In this document: piece after piece, positions 12,227 to 23,262 of the stretch
Layout: each line of letters starts with the position of its first letter
Numbering within the stretch: the stretch's first letter is position 1
Source: Cryptomeria japonica
Lineage: Eukaryota; Streptophyta; Pinopsida; Cupressales; Cupressaceae
Assembly: GCF_030272615.1 (NCBI RefSeq)
Contig: NC_081415.1
Location: forward strand, 507,425,373-507,485,372
Length of the DNA stretch: 60,000 bases
Direction of reading: 5' to 3'
Notes under the pieces: model-generated
The model's database searches: none
What the model was told of the DNA's origin: nothing
The model's input: only the letters and a program-made list of their open reading frames with translations
Position numbers and translations under genes: made by a program

Positions 12227-13481
12227 TGTAGTCACTTAAAAATAATTATTTTTAATTCCTCACATAATTAATTAATTGATTATGTTAATTCAAATTCTCC
12301 TCAATATTAATTAAATATAATTGATATTGTCACTATAGTATGTGACTGATTTATTTAATAAATCAATCCCTTTCTTTATTCTTCTAAAAGATTAAATCCT
12401 CACAAATATTCCTCTTGGCTAATTAATTTCAATTAAATAGTTAACCCACATGATTCCTACAAACCATCTTCTTAATTCATCATTAACCTAATAAAGTCTT
12501 CTAGAAACTCCCTAAACTCACTTAACCTTATTCTTCAATTTTTTAATTCCCTCCACTCATTCTCTGTCCTAGTCAAATCCTCCTACAAATCCTAATCCCA
12601 CCTAACATTTCCTCTAGTCCCCCTCCTAATGAGTTGCTAATGGCTAATCATCATGATTAGCCACGAAGTCAACTCCTTGTCCCTTCCATCCAACCACTAG
12701 ATTTTAATGCTCTTTTCCTGGGTGAATGTGAGATCTTCAAAATCTCACAATCCTCTAGGCATCTCCTCTCCCAAATAATTTTTAATTCCTTCTTATTCCT
12801 CCAATCCCCATGATTATCCCTTTTTGGATAATTTTAAATTCCTCCTCCCCATTCTTCAAGGAATGTCACATCCCTTGCTCCTCTCAAGGCACATTGGAAA
12901 GTCTTCCCAATGCACTTTGCTCTTGTCAAGGTGCCTTGGGAAGTCTCCCCAATGTACCTTGAGGAGTGTGGAGACAAGAAATGCCTTTAAGGCATATCTC
13001 TTGGTCTCCACACCCTCTCTTGGGCCTTGTGTGAGCTCACAAGAAATCCTAGCCCTTCATCTTGAATCCATCCCAACCATCCATTCTTCCTCTCCTCTTC
13101 CTATAAATTGAGGATTCCATCCCTCCATTTTTCATCTCCAAGTTTAGTAATCTTATGTTGTCCTTTTGAGCCTAGAAAATCATCTTGGCAACCTTATCAT
13201 GTTCAAATCATATCTCATCCTTATCATCTTCCAAATCCATTCCATTTGTGTGCAACATTGGAGAGCCATCCACATCAAGCAAGTAAGCAAGAGGAGCACA
13301 TCAAGTGGAGCATCATCCAAGGGCGCCTTCACTTCATCAAGCTCCATTCAAAGGAGAAGGTAAAAGGATTGTGTGAGGTATATGCATTTTCATTATTCAT
13401 GTTTTCATGAATTTCAAATTATGTCTTTGATTTCATATGCTTCCATGTTTGATTTGCATGCTTATTAACTAATCCACCTCA
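12227..13481 (+). repeat. 3' LTR of element 1
   Basis: It starts with TGTAGTCACTT right after the polypurine tract. A TATA box (TATAAATT, 13102-13109) lies about 875 bp in, the right layout for U3 and R. The 3' edge is uncertain: ...CCACCTCA at about 13481 fits a CA end, and LINE sequence on the minus strand begins immediately after. The partner LTR is outside the window, so neither the exact end nor a target duplication can be checked here. Open frames at 12824-13410 are not called. Confidence 0.7.
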
Positions 13482-15074
13482 TAGGTCTTTTTCCCCTCTT
13501 CAATGCCATTAGTGATGTCCTTCTTGAACATAAAGCCATTCTGCGCTAGAGAAATGATATACTCTAAGATTGCTTTTAGTCTATTCACAATCACTTTGGA
13601 TATGATTTTATATATATGTTGCATATAGATATTGGTCCAAAATCATCAAATGTCATATGTAGTCCACCTTCTTTGGAATGAGATAAATTAATGTATTTTT
13701 TATATGTCTCACAAATCACTTCTTATTCCTAAAAACTTTATCTATCTCCCCACATCGTGTTCAATAAAATAGCAACACTTTTGATATAAAAGTGTTGGGA
13801 AACCATTTGGACTCGGGAATTTTTTCAGATGGAGTTGGAAATCAACAACCTTGACTTCCTCTTTTGAGAAAGGGTCCACTAGCACAAGTATTCAATTGTT
13901 GTCCATTAGAGTTTTGAATTGACTCTATTTTATTCTAAGGTCTCCACACCTTAGTCATGTTGTGGAATTTTTTTGTTGTTTTTAAGTCACATTCCAAAAG
14001 CCAAGATTCTCTTGGTTTAGACTTCCAATATACTTCGTCCAAGGCTAGGACTTCAACATGGAGAAATAGGAGCTCCTTTTCTTTCAAAAAAAATGCATGA
14101 AATGTTCATCCTATGCATTATAACCTTTTCATTTAGTGTAGAGATCTCTAATTCAATCCACATCTTCTCCTCAAATTTTTTTTTGAGGGATGATTTGTTC
14201 CAATCCCTTACCGTCCCTTTTATTAAGTTAAATTTATTCATGAATTTGAAACTTTTGGTGTCATTCCTCCTTTGCATCACTAACCATTATACCCTAATCT
14301 AATCAACTAAGTCCTCCCTTTAGAATCACATTTTCTTAAACTTGAAATAGCATATTATTAGAGGGTTGTCTTTTTGACTAGCTCAATAGGGAAACAATCA
14401 TATCTTAAAAAGTGAAGGATATTCAAATAAAAAAAATAGAAGAATTTAATTAATGAGTTGTAATTAGGAATCTATCTAGCCTTTTAGAAATGTTTCATGA
14501 GAAGCCCTCTCGCTTGTTTTTCCATGCATAGATTCTATTTCTAGGGGCCACATCCACCAGTTTGATCATATCCACAATCTTTCAAAAGTCTTTCAAAGTT
14601 ATAAATTCAACAGAGAGTCTACCACTTTTTTCTTTCAAACTTAAAAAAGCATTGAAGACCCCACCCAATTATATTTTTTACTCCTTATATTCCTTGATTC
14701 TATTAGACAACATCTTCAAAAGTCTTATTTTATCATTTATTTTGATTGGACTATACACATTGAATAATAAAATGACTAGGTTTGAGGATGAGCTCCTTAC
14801 CTCATAGAACATACAATTAGGATCAAAGCAATGCAAATAAATTGATACTTTGTTTGGATTCCAAAGGAATTTAAACTTGCCATCCAAGTCTAATGCATTA
14901 GAAAATAAACCATTCCATGCCTTGTAGTGGGTAAAAAAAGCCTTGGCTTCTTAAGAATTCAATTTTGTTTCTTGCAGTATAATGATGTTGACCAACATAA
15001 TGTCAATGTGTTGCTTGATCATGCACCACTTGTTAGAGGTGTTAAGCCCCTAACATCCAAGTGATAATCTTCAT
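13482..15074 (-). pseudogene. LINE (L1-type) ORF2 fragment: endonuclease and N-terminal reverse transcriptase
   Basis: Read on the minus strand from an ATG at 15074, the protein starts MKIITW and carries LQETKL, a YSPI motif, an FNAFLSLKEKSG stretch, and LVDVAPRN...ISKRLDRFLI, all typical of the APE-type endonuclease of plant L1 elements. The endonuclease-RT linker (EVYWKSKPRESWL) and an early RT motif (DQYLYATYI-like, ending QNGFMF in another frame) follow. Several stops and frameshifts interrupt it. It ends at the 3' LTR of element 1, so the rest of the LINE is expected beyond the 5' LTR of that element, left of the window. Confidence 0.72.
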
Positions 15075-15309
15075 TTCTCTTTAAGGAAGGGGTTTCCTCC
15101 CTTAGGTGTTAATATATAATCTTTAATGTTGGAAAGACCCCTTTCTCATGAGCTAGATCTTACTATTTTTGTTTCATTTTCCTTCCCTTATTTTCTATGT
15201 CAAGGTTGTAGTTTAGGATCTTAATGTGGATTTTCTTATACAAACCTAGATTCCACTATGTCAATCTCATCATAATCAAAATCTCTCTTTAGGATTTATA
15301 AAGGATATG
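15075..15309 (-). other. Probable 5' untranslated part of the minus-strand LINE
   Basis: Upstream of the LINE ATG on the minus strand and before the LTR-like start at 15310. No coding signal is seen, and the LINE 5' end is not determined. Confidence 0.3.
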
Positions 15310-15587
15310 TGTAGTACCCCTGTCCTAATTAGATTTTAAGATTGGGTTGACCTTGGTTGACTTTTAAGTGGCTTTCTTGAATGGTTGACTTACCATGTTG
15401 TAATGTTATAGACAAGTATTATGCTTAATGTGTGTACTCGTAAATGTTGATTTCACATCGATTATTATGTATGATTAGTCATTCTTTTGATTTGTGTTAT
15501 TAACCCCGAGCTAACACTTTCATTGAAAATATATACATATTTTCAATTCGTGTTATTAACCCCGGGCTAACACTTTCATGGAAAATA
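15310..15587 (+). other. LTR-like sequence, left part, interrupted by a LINE
   Basis: TGTAGTACCCCTGTCC opens like a plant LTR. It includes a direct duplication of about 52 bp (about 15489-15540 and 15541-15587; ATTAACCCCGRGCTAACACTTTCAT). The sequence seems to resume at 17554 after the LINE insertion. No partner LTR, primer site or coding region was found, so this may be a solo LTR or other relic. Confidence 0.35.
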
Positions 15588-17553
15588 GATTACATTATTC
15601 AAGAAGCTAGAGAGATAAGATTTCAATTTTTCAAGGATATATCATTTCCCATTGCTATAGGGAAGAAAATAAGTTAGTAGACTTATTAGCCAATAAGGGA
15701 TGTGAGTCAAATGAGGAAGCTTTTTTCCTTTCTCTCAGTCAGGTTCATGAAGATGAATGCCTCAGTGTACAACTGGCGTTGGATGCATCGCTTGGTCCCA
15801 ATCAGATTGTTTAATCTAATGTTGTTTGTTGTGGGTGTAGGGCCTCTCATTCTTCAAAGTATTGGAGTTGGAATTTCTCCCATTGCCCCATTATGTGTCC
15901 GGTTGAGGTTTAATTTTAGTTGATCTCACTCCAAGAACCATCTTGTAGCCTATGCTGTGGAAAGATCCTTGGGCCATGGTTAGCCATGTCATTGCTAACT
16001 GCCCTATGAGGATGCTTCCAGCCTGGTAAGGCTTTTATGTGAAGTAGATGGGGATTGTCATTTCTGCATTCTTTCAGGTGGCATGTAGTACGAGATGAGA
16101 TCAACTTGGTGGCTTTGGACCTTCCCATGCTCTGAGTACCTTTCAATATCTTGACACATGGGGGAAGGATGAGTATCCTCTAGTTTGGGATTTGTGGAGA
16201 TACTTCAAGAATGTGGATTTGCAAGGCAGGCCACTTGTCTGCTCTTTGCAGCATCCCCAATCTTGTCGTTCCTTGCGGAGGATCCCAACTTGAGGAAATT
16301 CCAGGGCTCCCACATATCTGCAAGCTACCATGTCCTTTCTCACAATAAATGCAATTATTTAAGGTCAATAAGGAGGTCTTGCGTGGAAGCTTAAGGACAT
16401 GGAATGAATTCAACTGTGATGGATCACATGAGCTACACTGATTCCTTTGCATCATTTTCCCTTAGGTTTCTCTATTTATCAACCACTGGAAGCATGCTCC
16501 TTCAGAATTGCAGGCTCATTTTTAGTTGGTCCAATTTCTTGCTTTCCTCGCTAATTGAGATCTCATGGTAGTTATGACCCTTCGAATTTACTTGGAGGGA
16601 GCTCGCCTTAACTAGAGACAAAATGCTCTATCTTGTCCTATGAGACTTGCTGACTCCCTTGTAATCCCATGTGAAGTTTGTGAGTGGGCGGTGAGGACTG
16701 TTCTTGGGGAGGAATGGATTGCAGCCAACCTAATGGCTTCTCCAAACCTGGTGGCTTTCAGACTGGCGTCTATGGTGATGGAACTCACACATTCTCAGGA
16801 CTATACAAAGTTGGTGGTGGGGGATTTTGTTCATCCTACATTATTTTCTTGGGAGGATTTGAACCTGCAATTGGAGAAGTATGATTTGTTTACTGGAGAG
16901 GTGTGGTGGGGAGGTTTTTTAAATAGAGATCTCTTTGTTTTTGACTCAATGCCAAGAGCTATTTTCCTCTCCTTCATCTATGGCCTGGGATACACATCTC
17001 CCCTTACTTTTCTCCACTGGGTTCAACTCTTTGAAGATCAAATAGGGGAGCCATTGGCTTCAATTATAATGGCTAAATTAAGGGCTGTGTGGCAGATCCT
17101 TGATCATGCGTTGGTTGACCCCCATAGGTATCCCTCATCTTTCCCAACTCCAATGGAGGCCGCTTCATCTCAAGAATTCAAAATTGGAATATGATATTTT
17201 GCCAGCTGGGATGGCAGGTTAAAGGTGGTAGAATTGGGGTTGATTCGACCATGGCACTTTCAAACATGTAGCCCCTTGTCCTTTTTTGATAATCTTGCTC
17301 CATCAATTGTTCGGATTTTGTTTCTTCTGCTGTCCATATCGGGAAAGATTTTGTCTCTCTCAAGCTCTGTCCTGGTTTTTTTCAAATGACCCCTTGTCTA
17401 CTTTGGGAGAGGGGGCGTTCTTTTAGATTTGTATTTACTAGGGGGATGGAGATAGTATTTTATCTAAGTATATGTAAATCTTCAATTATTATCAATATAT
17501 TATAGGCCATGGCCTTTTGTGAAAAAAAAAGAAAAAAAAAGAAAAAAAAAGAA
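15588..17553 (+). mobile_element. 5'-truncated LINE with RNase H remnant and A-rich tail
   Basis: The left edge has the end of a LINE ORF2 RNase H domain (HCYREENKLVDLLANKGC at about 15650-15705), with its stop TAA at about 15814. The right edge is an A-rich tail of three GAAAAAAAA blocks (17521-17550). GAAAATA before the insertion (15581-15587) and GAAAATATATACAT after it (17554-17567) look like the target site duplication; the upstream direct repeat makes the exact left edge ambiguous, because the 14-bp match is also present at 15525-15538. The 1.7 kb between the ORF2 stop and the tail is long for a LINE 3' end and holds a 184-residue frame. Confidence 0.6.
16640..17194 (+). CDS. Hypothetical 184-residue frame in the LINE 3' part
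   Basis: I do not recognise this protein. It opens at the ATG at 16640 (MRLADSLVIPC) and ends at TGA 17192-17194. Composition is protein-like, rich in Trp and Phe (GEVWWGGF, LHWVQLFEDQ), unlike the AT-rich shadows around it. The same frame reads on upstream through one TAG (about 16613) to an ATG near 16565, so the true frame may have been longer. It lies between a LINE RNase H end and the LINE tail. It could be a captured host fragment carried by the LINE or an old second element, and could be chance. Confidence 0.3.
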   Translation: MRLADSLVIPCEVCEWAVRTVLGEEWIAANLMASPNLVAFRLASMVMELTHSQDYTKLVVGDFVHPTLFSWEDLNLQLEKYDLFTGEVWWGGFLNRDLFVFDSMPRAIFLSFIYGLGYTSPLTFLHWVQLFEDQIGEPLASIIMAKLRAVWQILDHALVDPHRYPSSFPTPMEAASSQEFKIGI

Positions 17554-18971
17554 GAAAATATATACATGTATACATGTGTGGTTCATTGTGCAGGAGATTG
17601 CAGGTATAGTACCACATAGGTACGAGGTTTGTCTCCACCCGGCTTCGTAGGTTTGAGGGTACCTCATTGGTCCTAAGGTATTGGATTAGGTAGTCGTAAG
17701 ACCCTATGTTTTACCCTAGTCGTGCTCAAGTGAGCGTCGCCAATCGTCCATCAGTCTTCCCCTTTGGTTGGGAATGTGGGTCGTGTATTTGTTTGGCCTT
17801 CTTGGGTTGTGTGTTGTGCATGTGGTAAAATTGATCATTAAATTCTTAGTATTTAAATTAGATTGAATGTGTTTTTATGCATTAGCAAATTTAGGGACTA
17901 AATTAAATAGGACCCCTTTGTGTGATTAATCAATAATCAGTTGCTGAATTCATGTTTGTAGCAAGTTTGATTGAATGGTTATTTTTAAATGATGAATTAA
18001 TTAAGTTTATGCATTTTGAAAGGAACGGTTAAATAGTATTTGAAAATAGAAATATCTTACCCTCTTTGGCATTTTGAAAAAAAGAATGTTAGTTTTAATT
18101 CAATTGAGAAAATCAATTTTGATAGAAAAACAATTTTTGCATATTGAATTGTTTGGAAAAATGATTTTATTTGAGGAAAATATTTTAAACCAAAAAAATG
18201 ATTTTTGGTCAAAACAATTTCCTTTTTAACCTAGGTTTTGAAAAATATTTTGGGAGAGTTATTTTTGGAATGGAAAAATTTGGGCATTTGGAGGAGAAAT
18301 TTGCATACAAATTTTGGGGGTTTTTTATTTGCTTGAAGAATTTGGGATGACTCTTCTACAATTTGTCTTCCAGGAAAGCAATTGCAGGTTGGTTGATTTT
18401 GATTTTGATTTGGTATTGTTGAATTTTGAAACTCTCTGAATTTCTTGAATCCTCTCTGGTTTGATAGTTAGTTAGTTTGATTGGAAATGAAATCTTCATT
18501 TTCCTTCTTAAATTTGTATTTCAATTTGTGAGTAAATTGATTTTTAGTATGGATATGCTATCAAAATTTGGAAAAAGCCCAAATTTAGTTGCATAGAAGT
18601 TAATTTGTTTTCAAAAAATAAAATAAAAATATATATTAATGTGGTGGGTGGGGAGCACGAGGCTCAATTCACACACCACAATGGGGACAATTGTATGGGG
18701 AGCACTACCCAAAAAGCAGTGCTTGTCCCCCATACATGGGAACACTATACCCACGTAGTGGGCTAGTCCCATGTGGGCTTAAAACTTTATATGTTTAAAT
18801 ACAGTTTTTTTTTTTAGGTTTGTTTTTTAGTTACTGGTTAATTTAATAAATATCTTCTAATAAGTAGTATTTGGTCTATATATATATTGGCCAAAGCCTG
18901 AATAGCTTTTGAATGGAGCTATCAACTAGTGGGGACACAGTAGGGGGCCCCATCCCCATTACATATCTTTG
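17554..18971 (+). other. Continuation of the LTR-like relic and AT-rich DNA
   Basis: 17554-17850 (GTAGTACCACATAGG-type text, GC-richer) looks like an LTR or leader segment continuing from 15587. 17,850-18,640 is AT-rich without coding signal. 18,640-18,790 has a GC-richer block with an imperfect inverted pattern (ATGGGGAGCACTACCC and CCCCATACATGGG). No gene found. Confidence 0.4.
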
Positions 18972-19133
18972 AATTATTATTATTATTATTATGTTTGATT
19001 AGATTGACCCCAAGACCTTCCCCATCCTATGGAAGGCCAAGAGTCACAGATTAGAATTCCACTTTAGATGTCCCTATTGGGAATTGAACTTGGGTCTCCA
19101 CAGTGAGAACCCAGTGGTTAAGCTCAACCCCTT

Positions 19134-19137
<4 letters not shown>
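18972..19137 (-). mobile_element. tRNA-derived SINE, minus strand
   Basis: On the minus strand the head reads GGGGTTGAGCTTAACCACTG (A-box-like) and, about 30 nt on, AAGTTCAATTCCC (B-box-like; consensus GTTCRANNCC). The body runs about 110 bp and ends in an (AAT)n tail, seen on the plus strand as (ATT)n at 18974-18992. A (CA)n run abuts the head at 19135-19170. Head, spacing and simple-repeat tail fit a plant SINE; the family is not identified. Confidence 0.55.

Positions 19138-19170
<33 letters not shown>
19135..19170. repeat. (CA)n microsatellite
   Basis: About 18 CA units at the 5' head of the minus-strand SINE. Confidence 0.95.
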
Positions 19171-19171
<1 letters not shown>

Positions 19172-19554
19172 TAGTGGTATAAAAAAATTTTAAATTATTT
19201 TGGAGGTAGGAAATGATATAGTTTTAATTGAGAGTTCATCAAGATTTTCATTTCAAATGAAAAAGAGATTTAAATTGGGAAGAAAATAATTTCATTTCAA
19301 TGAATTATTTATATAATTTTATTTATTTTTTTAATCAGAGGATTAAATATTATGTTAATTTGGGAATTTGAAAGTAGGAAATGAAAGTAAATTTAATTGG
19401 GAATTAAATAAAAAAAATTTCATTTCAGTGAAATATATATATCTAATTGTAATTTTTAATTGGTAAATTGTAATTTCCAATTTAGAATTTTTAATTGGAA
19501 TATGGTGATTAGAGGGAATTCGGTATTAAAATGAAATATTGATTTAGTATTTAT

Positions 19555-19595
<41 letters not shown>

Positions 19596-22500
19596 GTAAT
19601 TTGGGTTTAGTGCTAGACATTTAATGATTAAATTTGATTGGTTATAATCGTAAATTAATTTGGGAAAAAGAAGTTTATATTTACGTATAGTCGAAGTGAC
19701 TTTTATTTGAAAAGGATTATTTGATTTAAGTATTGAATTTAGTTTTCAAATGTATTTTAAATATTATTTTCATCAACTTGAAAATTTGAAATTAAATGAT
19801 ATATGTGATAGCCAAATTGGCTTTCAATGAAATGATTTTATATTTGTCTTTAAATGATGGTTTATTTGAAACGTATGTTTACTTAAATCATCTTCATGCG
19901 TTATTCCATGTGTGGTGTTCTTTTCATGAATGAGTCAGTTATTGAAAACTACAAGTAGAGGACATTAGTGTTTAATTATATTTTGAGTGAACGCTATGAT
20001 TCTTTAATATGGATGAAATTTAGAGTACAAGTAGATTTGTTTGAGTGTTTACTTTGAATGGTGAAATTTTGATGTTGATTTGGTTAGCCATTCTCATGTC
20101 ATGATGGACTGTTGTTGAATGCAAGTTTATTGTGCAAGTTGATTTGGTTAAGTGTTGGTTGTGATCGTCCTTGTCTTATAGTGGTTTTGGTCTTGTTTTG
20201 TGGATAGATCGGTTGTTCATTTCACACCTCCAATTGGTCAATCTTGGTAGAGGGTTTGTTTTATCATGTTGTTCTTTAGTTTTATTTTTGAGCTCCTTAT
20301 GTTGGTTGGCTTTTGTGTTTTGCCTTAGGGTTCTTTGGAGGTTGTGCAATGTCATAAGGAAGAGTGGTTTTCAAGTGGGGGGCCGCATCTAAGAGGCTAC
20401 CAAGGTAACCCAGGATGGGGGCTGGGGTGAATGGAGGCTTGCCAGAGTTCATAACAGTTGCGTGATGACACTCTTCCCTTATGGTCACTAGTGTGTAGTC
20501 ATGTGTTGGCTTTACTTGGAGCACTGTTGTGGAGTCATATCTAGTTGTTTATGCCCTTGTGAGTACCTGATACTCATGTTAGACCATGGGTTGCTTATGA
20601 TGGGTTGTGAGGACTTAGTTTCGCGGGTGCTCCAGTTGTTCTTTTGAGATTGCTTCTTATCATGTTTCAGATGGATCCTTTTCCTTTTTTTGGGATCATT
20701 CATGTATCTATTGGTTGATGTGGTCGTATGTATTATTTGTTTACGTATGCCTTATTGGTAGGTTGTTATGGATGTGAACCTTATGTATTCTTCACCCTAT
20801 TATTTATTAGAGGGGTCTTGCAGTTGAGCAGACCTGGAGATGTAGCCCACTAGGGGTGAAATCCGATATCAATTTGGTGTTATGTGGTATTTGTGTTCTT
20901 CTGTTTCCTTTTTATTTAGCATGTATGGATCGCATTATGGTTAAAATGTATAATATGGATTAGATGATGTTAATCTTAAATGTATGCTTGTAGTTATCTT
21001 ATTAAATGCAGTTATATGGATCATGAAGAATGTAGGTTGGTATAATGGAAAGTATTCATTAGTTTTTAATGCAAGTAAAGTATGTAAGGAAATTAGATGC
21101 GTGACATATGTTTTATTGTAAGATTGAACGTAATGTATGGTTAAATTGTAATGGATCAACTTAATCATGTTATCCATATTTTTTAACCTACCGAACGAAT
21201 TTATCCTTTGTTTAAAGCATTATCATGTCATTAAGTTAATCAACTTAATTGGATTAATTAGTGTGAGTTGAGTTAAGTGTTGAATCAAGTAATCACGTTG
21301 GAAAACTCTTTGGGTGTTAGTTAAGTCTTCCATTGTGAAATATGAACTTAATGTTAACTCAATGTATCTTTGATCGTGTTTTAACTTTAAAAAAAATATT
21401 TGCACTCTATTCTTGTGTTTTTTCTTTATCCCTTCGGGGTTTCCTAGTGGGGCATTATAGTATGGGAGCCTTCTCTTTGGAATCAACCATGGTCAAATTG
21501 GGGGTTATGATATGATGAAGTATTGGGAGTCTCCTCATGAACTACATTCTTCCATTTCCTAACCTAGATCATTTTGAATTTTTTATTTGGTTACTTTGGT
21601 CAATTCGCTTCCCTATGGGATTGACTTCAATAGGCATGAATTTTTTTATCTTCAATATCTATTAGTTGTCTCGATTCACTAGTTGAAGTATTGAAGTAAA
21701 TCTCTTTAGGATCTGCATTAATAAATGCTTCTCAAATTTTGACAAACACAAGTAGTTGCTTCTTAGGTTTTCCTCATCGATCTCTAATGTGATATCAATA
21801 GTATTACCAATATTACTTATCTTAGCCTTTGTCTGGTATTCAAATGAAAAATTGTATAGTTTGATCCATATTGGTTATGTTGAAGGACAAAATTTGATCA
21901 TATCAAAGTTTGAAACCCATTTTTGGATGTATACAATCAAATTGCTCATTGACTAGGGTCCATGGTGAAGAGCACAATTTCTATCCTTTTCATTTTCAAA
22001 TTCAATAATGAAGAAACCCTTCGACAAGAAGCAAGGGGGAGAACAAACCAACCAAGATTGCAAATTCCACTTAGTGATTTGTCTCCTATGAAATCTTTTG
22101 CCACCAAATTGCATGATCACAACACATTTGGGAAAATTTTAAAAATTAAGAATGTACACATTTTAGGAATTTTTTTTTGTCTTCTAATACTAAAATGTTT
22201 GTTTTTATCACTCTTTTTCTATTAAATAGCAATTCATTTTTAATAAAGACATGCTATTGTATTTAATAATTAGTCAGGCATTGAAAATAAATTAATATTT
22301 GATAAATAAGAATTATTTGTTTTCACACTCAAAGGGCTATTTATTTTATTGCAAACAAATGTGTTTAAATTTCTAAAAAATGATGTATGGAAATTTAATT
22401 TTGTTGAGTCTATATTGTTATAAAAAATCCCCTATAGAACCACAAATAAAAGGAATTAGTCAATGAAATAATAATAGGCAAAATCAGATTTTGTAAATTC

Positions 22501-22813
22501 ATTTAAACTTTAAATAATGAGTTTACTTGAGTTTTTAACATTTGTTTTGTTGTCCTCGATTTTAGCTCACTCAAATTGTGGGATAACCCCTATGAAACTT
22601 ATCTGTTTTTTAGTCCACGTCCTCTAAGCATGCATATCAATGCAAATCCTAATTGTTCTCTGCATAGTCTAGTCCCTTGAAAAATTATTTTGTTTGAATC
22701 TCTCATTTGTCTTTTTGGAAATTTGTCAAAGTCTGTTTTTGGAGTTAGTCATTTTTTCCCTCATGCAATGTCAGAGAATTTTGGGGCAACTACAACCTTT
22801 TTCTTTGTGCATT
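19171..22813. other. AT-rich intergenic DNA with microsatellite and weak LTR-like stretch
   Basis: No supported gene. A pure (AT)n run lies at about 19557-19592. At 20,790-20,900 the text GATGTAGCCCACTAGGGGTGAA resembles the GGGTGAACCACGTTAAAT block common in plant Copia-type LTRs (seen better in the solo LTR at 57,899-58,330, minus strand), so a decayed LTR may lie here. Short frames (20171, 21223, 21756, 21962, 22694) have no recognisable domain. Confidence 0.4.
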
Positions 22814-23262
22814 TATGTATTTTGGATTTTAAAACTTGAAATACATCTCATTATCATCTTTTTATGTATTTTGGGCTTTCAAACCCGAAATACATCTCAT
22901 TGTTGTTTTTTGTTATGTATTTCGAGTTTTAAAACCCGAAATACATCTCATTTTTAGTTTTTACGTGTTTCGGGGTTTAAAACCCAAAATACATCTCATT
23001 GCTAGTTTTTTTTAATGTATTTCAGGTTTTAAAACCCAAAATACATCTCATTGCTAGTTTTATTTATTTATTTCGGGTTTTAAAACTAGAAATGCGTATC
23101 CCCTGACCCATTGTCATGCATTTTGGGTTTTTAAATCCAAAATGCATCTCCAACACCACTTGACTTGTCCTTCTTGCACTGTCTAGTTCGGGTTTTCAAA
23201 CCCAAATTGCATCTCTTCCCTCCTCCATAATGCAATTCGGGTTTTAAAACCTGAATCACACT
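22814..23262. repeat. Minisatellite of hairpin units (about nine copies)
   Basis: About nine units spaced about 45-65 bp. Each holds an inverted repeat of the form ATGTATTTCGGGTTTTAAAA followed by its complement, ending ACATCTCATT. Units start near 22814, 22864, 22915, 22962, 23014, 23067, 23116, 23183 and 23230. Stems of 11-14 bp survive although units differ, and spacer length varies. Confidence 0.85.

Larger units (their letters stand above)
1..13481 (+). mobile_element. Tat-lineage Ty3/Gypsy LTR retrotransposon, element 1 (5' LTR outside window)
   Basis: The internal region holds a leader, a gag-pol frame (2460-9688), a long 3' region, a polypurine tract at 12213-12226 and a 3' LTR from 12227. 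The lineage follows from the domain order protease, G-patch, reverse transcriptase, RNase H, second archaeal-type RNase H, integrase. The first 1.7 kb matches the leader of element 2, not an LTR, so the 5' LTR should lie left of position 1. The 3' LTR end near 13481 is estimated: a LINE coding remnant on the minus strand resumes just after it. The element is inactive: at least ten in-frame stops and one frameshift are visible. Confidence 0.85.

Noticed and set aside
18972-19137. Functional tRNA gene
   Set aside because: A- and B-box-like words are present but there is no cloverleaf, and the simple-repeat tail fits a SINE.
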